NCBI RefSeq assembly: GCF_004684095.1
Contig: NZ_SRII01000002.1
Span: forward strand, 184,593-248,592
Direction: 5' to 3'
Source: Hymenobacter sp. UV11
Lineage (GTDB): Bacteria; Bacteroidota; Bacteroidia; Cytophagales; Hymenobacteraceae
DNA length: 64,000 nucleotides
The position numbers and the translations under genes are program-made. Position 1 is the first letter of the stretch. Every line of letters starts with the position of its first letter. Below are positions 52,687 through 61,000 of this stretch, one piece after another. The notes under the pieces are model-generated. The model worked only from the letters and a program-made list of their open reading frames with translations, ran no database searches and was not told the origin of the DNA.

Positions 52687-54246
52687 TTACTTAGCCATGG
52701 TGGCCAGTTGCGCCACCGGCACGGCCTGGGTGCTCGCGGAGGTAGCCTTAGCCACCGGCTTCTTGGGCCAGGTAAAGAAGAAAATAGCCCCTTGACCCTC
52801 AGCTGATTCGACCCAAATGCGGCCGCCCTGGCGCTCCACAATCTTTTTTACAATGGCCAGCCCTACCCCCGTGCTTTCAAGCGCATCACGCTCCACGAGG
52901 GTCTGAAAAATGATGAAGATTCGCTCATGATATTCCGGTGCGATGCCGGGGCCGTCGTCCTGCACCGAGAAGCGGTAGAAGTTGTCGTTCAGGTCTTCGC
53001 AGCCAATGCGGATGGTGCCCGTACCGGGGCTGTCGTGGTACTTTATCGCATTGGAAATCAGGTTGCTGAATACCTGTTGGAGTTGGGTGCGGTTGGTGGG
53101 CAGGGTAGGAAGGAAGAAGGGCAGCTCCAGCTGCATGCCGTCGGGTAGGCCGATGGTATCGGTGATTTCGCGCAGCAGCTGGCGCACGAACACGGCCTCG
53201 TCGGCCTCGGCTACCCGGCCCACGCGGGCCAGGGCTAGGATGCCGGTAATCAGGTTTTCCATGCGGTGCACGCGCTGCCGCATCAGGGCCAGAAACTCGC
53301 GGATGTGGGGCGGCAGCGAGTCCTTGCCCATGTCTTCCTCAATCCAGCGCGAGGCGCTCTCAATGCCCCGCAGCGGCGCCTTCAAGTCGTGCGACACCAC
53401 GTAGGCAAACTGGTCCAGCTCCTGGTTGCGACCTTCTAATTGGCTGATGTTCTGGTCAATAGTGCGCGCCATGGTGTTGAGCGTAGTAGTTAGCTCACTC
53501 ACTTCGTCGTTCTCGTGGTCCACGAGCTGCGACTTGTAGTCGCCCTCGGCCAGGCGGCGGGCTAGCAGCACCATGCCGCGCAGGCGGCGGGCTAGCAGCC
53601 GCACAATGTACACCGCCCAAAACAGCCCAAACACGAGCGCCAGGCCCGTTATCAGCCCCGACAGCCGCTGGGCCCGCGTAATGCTATCGGTCAGGCGCTG
53701 GCGCTGAAACTGACGGTTGCTGTTTTCCGTCACGTCGAAGTTGCCCATCTGAAAGCGGATGGCATCCATTATCTGCTTGCCCGCCATGCCTTCGGCCAGC
53801 TGGGCGTGGGGCATGCCGTTGAGGCCCTGTAGCCTGCTATCGCGTTGGTGAGCGGCGCGTTTCTCGCTCACCATCAGGTGGGTGTAAGCGGCCCACTGCT
53901 GAAACAGGTGCTGCGTTGTATCGAGGCGCTGGCGCTGTACTGGCTCGTTGGCCAGCTCGTCGCGCAGGGTCGAGAAACGGTGCAGCAGGTCGCGCTCACC
54001 GTTGTAATAGGGCTCCAGCATCTGCTCATTGCCCAGCAGCAGGTAGCCCCGAAAGCCGGTTTCCATGTCGATGATGCTCCGCAGCAGCGTAGTGCCATCG
54101 GCCGAGGTGCGCTGCGAGGCCTCCACGCGCTGCGAGTTGCGCAGCACCTGCTCGGCTAGGCGGTAGTTCACGATTACGACCGCCGCGAACAAGCCCAGCA
54201 GCAGTAAGAAGCCGGCAAATATTTTGGTAGTAAGGTTAATTTTCAT
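52687..54246 (-). CDS. Sensor histidine kinase with CHASE3 and HAMP domains
   Basis: A 519-residue membrane kinase. First membrane segment IFAGFLLLLGLFAAVVIV, then a periplasmic CHASE3 domain of about 140 residues (TLLRSIIDMETGFRGYLLLG), second membrane segment LITGLALVFGLFWAVYIVRL, HAMP, and a phytochrome-type kinase core: H-box YVVSHDLKAPLRGIES, N-box VFSNLISNAIKYH, G-boxes VQDDGPGIAPEYHERIF and TGVGLAIVKKIVERQGG. The order CZB gene, kinase, receiver on one strand suggests one sensory operon. The signal sensed is unknown. Confidence 0.93.
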   Translation of the reverse strand: MKINLTTKIFAGFLLLLGLFAAVVIVNYRLAEQVLRNSQRVEASQRTSADGTTLLRSIIDMETGFRGYLLLGNEQMLEPYYNGERDLLHRFSTLRDELANEPVQRQRLDTTQHLFQQWAAYTHLMVSEKRAAHQRDSRLQGLNGMPHAQLAEGMAGKQIMDAIRFQMGNFDVTENSNRQFQRQRLTDSITRAQRLSGLITGLALVFGLFWAVYIVRLLARRLRGMVLLARRLAEGDYKSQLVDHENDEVSELTTTLNTMARTIDQNISQLEGRNQELDQFAYVVSHDLKAPLRGIESASRWIEEDMGKDSLPPHIREFLALMRQRVHRMENLITGILALARVGRVAEADEAVFVRQLLREITDTIGLPDGMQLELPFFLPTLPTNRTQLQQVFSNLISNAIKYHDSPGTGTIRIGCEDLNDNFYRFSVQDDGPGIAPEYHERIFIIFQTLVERDALESTGVGLAIVKKIVERQGGRIWVESAEGQGAIFFFTWPKKPVAKATSASTQAVPVAQLATMAK

Positions 54247-54263
54247 GACGGCCGGCCGCGTTC

Positions 54264-54635
54264 TCAGGCTTGGGCAGTACGCAGTTTGGCCTCCATAGTT
54301 TGGAGCACCACCATCATACGGTCGGCCAGGGCCTGCACTTCGCTGAAGCCCGCCTGGGCTTCTTCCTTGCGGCCGGCCAGGTGCAGGTCCATGAGCCGGT
54401 TGGCCTGCTGATGAATGAGGCGGTGCTGCTGGTCAAGCTCGCGTATTTCGGGCAGGTGGCGGTAGGCACCCTGGCGGCGCTCGGCTATCCACTGGCCGAG
54501 GCTGCACTGCTCGGGGTCGCGCAGGGGGCCTTGCTCGTTGCCGTTGCCATGCAGAAAGGACCGCAGCCGGGCTTTAAAGGAAAAATGCTTTACGAGAGCA
54601 GACTCGAAGTCTTGCTTGATGGCTGCGGGGGTCAT
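54264..54635 (-). CDS. Free-standing CZB (chemoreceptor zinc-binding) domain protein
   Basis: A 123-residue protein made almost only of a CZB domain. The zinc ligands fit: His17 in [15 protein letters not shown], Cys in [11 protein letters not shown], and two His in [20 protein letters not shown] domains are usually C-terminal parts of chemoreceptors or diguanylate cyclases and sense zinc or hypochlorous acid. Here it stands alone, 17 bases before the histidine kinase gene, and leads the operon behind a TACCTTTG promoter box. Confidence 0.87.
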   Translation of the reverse strand: MTPAAIKQDFESALVKHFSFKARLRSFLHGNGNEQGPLRDPEQCSLGQWIAERRQGAYRHLPEIRELDQQHRLIHQQANRLMDLHLAGRKEEAQAGFSEVQALADRMMVVLQTMEAKLRTAQA

Positions 54636-54639
54636 GGCA

Positions 54640-54647
54640 CAAAGGTA
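54640..54647 (-). promoter_or_regulatory. -7 box TACCTTTG of the CZB-kinase operon
   Basis: A full match to TAnnTTTG on the minus strand, ending 4 bases before the CZB ATG. Transcription would start at or next to the start codon. No TTG at the normal distance. Confidence 0.55.
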
Positions 54648-54681
54648 GGCGGCCGGCCGGGCGCGTTGCGCAGGCGCGAAG

Positions 54682-54689
54682 TAGCTTTG
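54682..54689 (+). promoter_or_regulatory. -7 box TAGCTTTG of gcvT
   Basis: A full match to TAnnTTTG, 48 bases before the gcvT ATG. Together with the box at 54640-54647 it forms a compact divergent promoter pair. Confidence 0.5.
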
Positions 54690-54737
54690 CCCCGGCCGGG
54701 CTCAGCTGGCCCTTCTTCTGCCTACCCCCTCTTTTTC

Positions 54738-55850
54738 ATGGAAGCCACCCCGCTCAAAACCGTTGCCCTGCACGCCACCCACCAGCAATTGGGGGCCAAA
54801 ATCGTCCCGTTTGCCGGCTATGCCATGCCCGTGCGCTATTCTTCCGACCTGGAGGAGCACCACACCGTGCGGCGGGGGGTAGGGATGTTCGACGTGTCGC
54901 ACATGGGCGAGTTTCGGCTGCGCGGCCCGCACGCCCTCGACCTCATCCAGCGCACTACTTCCAACGACGCCAGCAAGCTCGCGCCCGGCAAGGCGCAGTA
55001 CTCGTGCCTGCCCAACGCCGACGGCGGCATCGTGGACGACCTACTCGTGTATATGCTGGCTGAGGAAGACTACTTCCTGGTTGTCAACGCCTCCAATATT
55101 GACAAAGACTGGAGCTGGCTGCAACAGCACAACACCGAGGGGGTAGCAATGGAAAACCTGTCGGACCAGCTCAGCCTCTTTGCCGTGCAGGGCCCCAAGG
55201 CGGCCGCCGCATTGCGCTCCCTTACCGCCGTGGACCTGACGGCCATTCCGTACTACAGCTTTGTGCAGGGCGAGTTTGCCGATGCGCCGGGCGTTATTAT
55301 CTCGGCCACGGGCTACACAGGGGCGGGCGGCTTCGAGCTGTACGTGCCCAACGAGCACGCTTCCGCCGTGTGGGATAAGATTATGGACGCGGGTAAGTCT
55401 TTTGGTATCAAGCCCATCGGGCTGGGCGCGCGCGATACGCTGCGCCTCGAAATGGGCTACTGCCTCTACGGCAACGACATCACCGACACCACCTCGCCCC
55501 TCGAAGCCGGCCTGGGCTGGATTACCAAGTTCACCAAAGACTTCACCAACAGCGCCGCCCTCAAGGCCCAGAAAGCGGCCGGCGTCACGCGCAAGCTGGT
55601 GGGCTTCGTCATGGACGGCCCCGGCGGCCTGCCCCGCAGCCACTACCCCCTCGTAGACGCCCAAGGCGCGCCCATCGGCGAGGTGACCAGCGGTGGGCAG
55701 TCGCCGAGCCTCAGCAAAGGCATTGGCCTAGGCTACGTGCAAACGGAGTTTGCCGCGCCCGGCACGCCCATTTTCGTGCAGGTACGCGGCAAGAACCTGC
55801 CCGCCACGGTGAGCAAGCTGCCGTTGGTGCCGGGCACGGAGGAGGGGTAG
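54738..55850 (+). CDS. gcvT: Glycine cleavage system aminomethyltransferase (T protein)
   Basis: A 370-residue folate enzyme that releases ammonia from the aminomethyl group carried by GcvH and forms methylene-THF. The N-terminus [20 protein letters not shown], then [47 protein letters not shown] and [18 protein letters not shown] are all typical, including the folate-site Asp in GGIVDDLL. The ATG is at 54738; the longer frame upstream overlaps the divergent CZB gene. It is not beside gcvH or gcvP. Its TAG stop is in a GGGGTAGGG word. Confidence 0.96.
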   Translation: MEATPLKTVALHATHQQLGAKIVPFAGYAMPVRYSSDLEEHHTVRRGVGMFDVSHMGEFRLRGPHALDLIQRTTSNDASKLAPGKAQYSCLPNADGGIVDDLLVYMLAEEDYFLVVNASNIDKDWSWLQQHNTEGVAMENLSDQLSLFAVQGPKAAAALRSLTAVDLTAIPYYSFVQGEFADAPGVIISATGYTGAGGFELYVPNEHASAVWDKIMDAGKSFGIKPIGLGARDTLRLEMGYCLYGNDITDTTSPLEAGLGWITKFTKDFTNSAALKAQKAAGVTRKLVGFVMDGPGGLPRSHYPLVDAQGAPIGEVTSGGQSPSLSKGIGLGYVQTEFAAPGTPIFVQVRGKNLPATVSKLPLVPGTEEG

Positions 55851-55873
55851 GGGGGTAGCCCATACAATCGTTT

Positions 55874-55995
55874 GTCATTGCGAGCGCAACGAAGTGGAGC
55901 GCGGCAATCTTTCCTGCACGCCTGGGTTAGTAATCCAGCGTTGCGAACGACCAAGGAAAGATTGCCGCGCTCCACTTCGTTGCGCTCGCAATGAC
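55874..55995. repeat. Long intergenic inverted repeat, family GTCATTGCGAGCG
   Basis: Arms of 41 bases (55874-55914 and 55955-55995) are perfect complements. The outer sequence GTCATTGCGAGCG and the inner GCGGCAATC are shared with the element at 22440-22549. The unpaired centre is about 40 bases. Confidence 0.9.
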
Positions 55996-56029
55996 GGGCG
56001 TTCTTATCAATAGCATAATCCCTGATTAC

Positions 56030-56749
56030 ATGAAACTCGACATCTGCTACTCGCCCGACCTGCTGCAGCTCTACGACCTGCGCGGCCGGGTGGCCGTCAT
56101 CGTGGACGTGCTGCGCGCCACCAGCACCATTGCCACGGCCCTGGCGGCGGGAATGACCGAAGTATACCCCGTGAGCACCTTGGAAGAGTGCGCCGCCCTG
56201 GGCCGTGAGCACGGCTGCGTGACGGCCGCCGAGCGCGACGGCGTGCCGGCCGAGGGTTTCGACCTGGGCAATTCGCCCTTCGAGCTGCTGCACGAAGATT
56301 TTCCGGTGCGGGGCCGCGCCCTAGCCATCAGCACCACCAACGGTACCAAAGCCTTGCGCCTGTCGCTGACGGCCGAGGCCATCGTGTGCGGCGCCTTCCT
56401 GAACCTGGCCGCCGTGGCCGATTTTTGCCTGGCGCAGCAGCGCGATATTATCGTGGTGGCCGCCGGCTGGAAGGGTCAGTTTTGCCTCGAAGACACGCTG
56501 CTGGGCGGCGCGCTAGCCGAGCGCCTGCTGCCCCACGGCCTCGACATCACGCAGTCGGACGCCGCGCTGGCCGCTTACCAGCTCTGGCAAAACGCCCGCG
56601 CCGACCTGCCCGGCTACCTGCTGCAATCGGCCGCCGTGCGCCGCCTGCGCGCCCTAGAGGCCAACGACGACTTCGTATTCTGCACCAAAATCGACATCTA
56701 CCCCGAGGTGCTACCTCTCTGGGACGGCAGCAAGCTGGTGCGGGGGTAG
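56030..56749 (+). CDS. ComB-family 2-phosphosulfolactate phosphatase
   Basis: A 239-residue protein of the ComB family, named for the coenzyme M pathway enzyme. VAVIVDVLRATSTIATALAA at the start, FDLGNSPFELL, ALAISTTNGTKAL and VVAAGWKGQFCLEDTLLGG are characteristic. Coenzyme M synthesis is not expected in this phylum, so the real substrate is probably another phosphorylated acid. The start is at MKLDICYS; an upstream Met would overlap the inverted repeat. The TAG stop is in a GGGGTAGGG word. Confidence 0.88.
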   Translation: MKLDICYSPDLLQLYDLRGRVAVIVDVLRATSTIATALAAGMTEVYPVSTLEECAALGREHGCVTAAERDGVPAEGFDLGNSPFELLHEDFPVRGRALAISTTNGTKALRLSLTAEAIVCGAFLNLAAVADFCLAQQRDIIVVAAGWKGQFCLEDTLLGGALAERLLPHGLDITQSDAALAAYQLWQNARADLPGYLLQSAAVRRLRALEANDDFVFCTKIDIYPEVLPLWDGSKLVRG

Positions 56750-56813
56750 GGGAGGGCTGGCGGCGGGTGGCTAGCCTACTTTTACGGATACCGAACTTTA
56801 GCTCCGTCTTCCT

Positions 56814-57749
56814 ATGAAGTTATTCCGCACCGCCCGCCTGCTGCTTTACACGCTGGTTGGGCTTGCTCTGCCGGCGGCCTCTTACGGCCAGGCACTGCCC
56901 CATAAGCTGGGTAAAATCCACACGCCGCAGGTAGACCTGGGCTACGAGCAGTGGGGTAGCAACGCGGCCGCGCTGCCGCTGCTGGTGGTGAATGGCGGGC
57001 CGGGGCTGTCGCATGCTTACCTGCTGCCGGCCGATATCTGGCAGCAGCTGGCCCGCCAGCGCCGGGTGGTTTTCTACGACCAGCGGGGCACCGGCGCTTC
57101 CAAGCCGGTGCAGGCGGGCGCGCCCCAAACCCTGGCTGCCCAGGTGGCCGACCTCGACGCCCTGCGCCAGGGCCTGGGGCTCGACAAGATTATCCTGCTG
57201 GGTGACTCCTACGGCGGTCTGCTCGCCATTGCCTACGCCAGTGCCCATCCCGAGCACATGGCCAAGCTGGTGCTCTCGGATGCGGCCAGCAGCAACCTGC
57301 GCACCATTGTGCACCTATTCGATGAAGTTTTTCCGGATGCCATGGACCGCGAAAAGCAGGCGGCCCAGGCCGGCGCCTCGCCCCAGGCGGCGGCCGAGGC
57401 GTCGCTACGCGACCACTTCAGCCTGCTCTTCTATTCGCTTACTGAGCGCGACCGGTACTTTCGGAAGCTGGGCGCCACCGGCACGCTGGGCCTGGAGCCG
57501 GCGGTGTCGGCCGCCGTATCGGCCGATGCGGCGACCCAGGATTTTACGCCCAAGCTGGCGGGCTTCGCCTTTCCGACCCTGGTGCTGACCGGCCGCTACG
57601 ATATGAACGTGGCGCCCCTCACCGCCTGGCGCCTGAAGCAGGCCATTCCGGGCGCGCAAATCGTATTTTTCGAAAAGAGCGGCCACTTCCCCTGGTTCGA
57701 AGAGGCCGACACGTACCGCGCTGTTTTGGAGCAGTTTATGGCTAAGTAG
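56814..57749 (+). CDS. Exported alpha/beta hydrolase, proline-iminopeptidase-like
   Basis: A 311-residue protein with a signal peptide (MKLFRTARLLLYTLVGLALP to SYGQ). The hydrolase fold has the oxyanion motif VVNGGPGLSH, FYDQRGTGAS, the nucleophile in LLGDSYGGLLAIAYA, the acid in LTGRYDMNV and the His in KSGHFPWFE. NGGPG and DQRGTG are typical of S33 prolyl aminopeptidases. It would act in the periplasm on small peptides or esters. Confidence 0.9.
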   Translation: MKLFRTARLLLYTLVGLALPAASYGQALPHKLGKIHTPQVDLGYEQWGSNAAALPLLVVNGGPGLSHAYLLPADIWQQLARQRRVVFYDQRGTGASKPVQAGAPQTLAAQVADLDALRQGLGLDKIILLGDSYGGLLAIAYASAHPEHMAKLVLSDAASSNLRTIVHLFDEVFPDAMDREKQAAQAGASPQAAAEASLRDHFSLLFYSLTERDRYFRKLGATGTLGLEPAVSAAVSADAATQDFTPKLAGFAFPTLVLTGRYDMNVAPLTAWRLKQAIPGAQIVFFEKSGHFPWFEEADTYRAVLEQFMAK

Positions 57750-58091
57750 CGGTGGCTGCTTTCGGCTACTAGCTGCTGTGAGGCTAAAATTACTGACGTC
57801 GGCTTGCGTCCCGGTTGCCGAACCCGCAAAGCAGCCGCGTTCTCGGCGGGGCAAGTAGTAGAGAGGGGGGTAGGGGCCGGGCGGGCCGAAAATCAGTGAT
57901 AAATAGTAGCCTTTAGCACTATTCAGGCATGGCTTTGTACAAAACTGGCTGGCCGTGCGTAGCTTTACTGAAAGTGGCTGGAAGCGCTTTTTTTAGCGCT
58001 AACTGGCCATCAGGCTCTCCTTTAGGGGTGGCGAGTGGCACTTTTCTTCTGGAGTACTCGCTTACCTGTTTGCCCACTTACCTGCCCCACT
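57750..58091. other. Intergenic region without a gene
   Basis: About 340 bases. A small stem AGCGCT-TTTTTT-AGCGCT is at 57983-58000 and a GGGGTAGGG word at 57866-57878. I see no RNA gene. It should hold the promoter of the large T9SS cargo gene. Confidence 0.5.
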
Positions 58092-61000
58092 ATGCCCGCA
58101 GAGCTACCGCCCCCTGCCCTGTTTAGTACCCGTATTTCCTGCCTGCCTTCTGCTACCCCCGGCCAGCCAGCCAGCGCCCGCCGCCAGGGCCCCACCGGGC
58201 GGGCGCGGCCGGCAGCCGGCTGGCTGCTGGCGCTACTCCTGCTGCTGCTGAGCGGCGCGGCCACCACCGCCCGCGCGCAGGCCACGCCGCCGCCCGAGTG
58301 CGCGGCCGATGAGAAGTTCGCCAACACCTGGTACTTCGGCTTTAAGGCGGGGCTTGATTTCAACCAGGCCTCGGCCGACTCCCTGCCGAAGGTGCTCACC
58401 GATGGGCAGATGGATGCCCCCGCCGGCTCGGGGATAATGTCGGATGCCAACGGTAAAATTCTCTTCTACAGCAACGGCGAAACCGTGTGGAACGCTGACG
58501 GCACCGTGATGACCAACGGTACGGGCCTGGCCGGCAGCCGCTTCACCACCGACGGCCCCCTACCCCTCAAGGTGCCGGGCATCGTGCTGCCGGGCCAGCC
58601 GATGCGCTACCTCATTTTCACGCTCAATAGCACCGTGGGCCTGAGCTATTCAGAAATTGTGCTGCCGGCGGGTGGCGGGCCGGGCACCGTTACACTCGCT
58701 ACCAAAAACACGCCCCTGGCCCGCGGCACGGCGGAAAAGCTAACGGGCGTATTCCACAAAAACGGCTGCGATATCTGGGTTATCACGCACGGCTGGGGCC
58801 CTGCCAAAGCCGGAAACGACAACCGGGGCGACGCCTTCCTGGCCTACCGTGTGCGCTTGGGAACCGGCGTAGACCCTACCCCCATTATTTCAACCGTCGG
58901 CAGCCTACACGCGCCGAGCGTGGCGGCCCTGGGCTACAAGGGCCAGATGAAAGTGACGCCCAACGGCCAGCAGCTGGCCCTGGCCCGCTACAGCGAAGTG
59001 CTCGGCGACAGCAGCAGCACCGTCGAGCTGTTTGGGTTTGATACCGGCACGGGCAAGGTGAGCGCCAACCCCCAGGTTCCGTACGTGGTGGACAAAGGCG
59101 AGGGGAAATACTATGGGGTTGGGTTTTCGCCCGGCAGCTACCTCTACGCCACGGTGATGAACCCGCCCAAGCTGCTGCAATATGATATCAGTGGCAATGG
59201 GCCGGTGACCAAGCTGGACATTCCGCTCAAGCAGAAGATGTCCGCCGACTTGGGCTCGCTGCAGGCCGCGCCCGATGGCAAGATTTACGTGGCCCGCAAC
59301 AACCAGCCCGCCCTGGGCCTCATTCCCTACCCCGACTCGCTGGGCGCCAAGGTGGCCTACGCCGATGATAGCCTGAAGCTGGGCGGCCGCCTGAGTGGCT
59401 TGGGTTTGGTCAACTTCAACCAAAGCTCGCTGCTGCGCGTGGGCCCCAGCTTCGAGATAACGGGCTGCCGGGAAATCACTTTCAAGGCCCCGCCCATTGA
59501 CTTTGACGGGAAAACCTACTCCTGGAAATTTGGCGACGGTGCCACTTCCACCGAGGAGAATCCTGTGCACGTGTATGCTACGCCCGGCACCTACGTTGTA
59601 ACGCTGCGCATCACAACCGATTGCTTTTGCCGCGAAAGCTCGGGCAGTATTCTGGTGCCAGACCTTCCCCAGCCGGGCAGTATTGCCAGCCCCCAGACGC
59701 TGTGCGCTGGCACCGCGCCCGCCGCGCTCACCAGCACCGTAGCTGCGACGAGCGATGCCAACCTCCCGATCACCTACCAGTGGGAATCATCAGCAGATAA
59801 TGCCACGTTCAGCCCCGTGGCTGGGGCTACTGGGGCTAGCTACCAGCCTGGCACTTCGCTGCCGGCTGGCGTGACCTATTTCCGGCGGCGCGTGCAGCTG
59901 CTGTTACCCAGCGGCTCGGGGCCTTATTGCACTCCTACGTTTACGGCCTCGGTAGCCATTACCGTGCTGCCGGCCTTGGTTACGGGCAGCATCGCCGCCG
60001 ACCAAACAGTGTGCGCCGGCAGCGCCCCCGCGCCGCTCACGAGCACTGCCCCGGCCACGGGCGGCACCGGCACGTTTGCCTACCAATGGGAGGCGTCGCC
60101 GAATAATACCGTTTGGGTGACTATTAATGGCGCTACGGCCGAAACCTACGCGCCCGGCCCGCTCACGGCCACCACGTATTTCCGGCGCCAGGTGCGCTCC
60201 GGCGCCTGCACTACCGCCCCAACTAACACCGTCACCATCACCGTGACGCCCGCCCTAGTGGCCGGCAGCATTGCGGCCAACCAGGCCCTGTGCGCCGGCG
60301 CCACGCCTACCCCCCTCACCAGCGCCAATGATGCTGGCGGCGGCACGGGCACTATCGCGTACCAATGGGAGTCGTCGGCGGATAATACCACTTGGGCCGC
60401 TATTGGTGGGGCCACCGGGCCGGCGTACGCGCCGGGTGTCTTAAACGCCACGACGTACTTCCGGCGCCGGGCCAGCTCGGGCACTGCCTGTGCCCCGGCC
60501 GTGTCTAATGTCGTGACCATTACCGTAGCCCCGGCGCTGGTAGCCGGCGCCATCGGCAGCGGCCAGACGCTGTGCCCCGGCGCTACGCCCGCCGCTCTCA
60601 CGAGTAGCGCTCCGGCCAGCGGTGGCACGGGCAGCTACAACTACCAGTGGGAGTCGTCGCCGGACAACACTACCTGGACCGCCATCAACGGGGCCACGGC
60701 CGAAACCTACGCGCCCGGTCCGCTCATGGCCACCACGTACTTTCGCCGCCGTGTGCTGTCGGGGCCGTGCGGCCCGGAATATGCGGCGCCCGTGACCCTC
60801 ACGGTGCTGCCCGCGCTAGCGGCCGGCACCATTGCCGCCGACCAGACGGTGTGCGCCGGCAATACGCCTACCCCCCTCACCAGCACGGGTGATGCCACGG
60901 GTGGCACGGGCACGTTTGCGTACCAGTGGGAGGCCTCCGCAGATAATTCGAATTGGACCGCCATTGCCGGGGCTACGAGCGCAACGTATGCGCCCGGCCC

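Noticed and set aside
57929..58126. A 65-codon frame ahead of the type B surface protein gene
   Set aside because: It overlaps the start of the large gene and has no signal, motif or promoter; I see it as chance.
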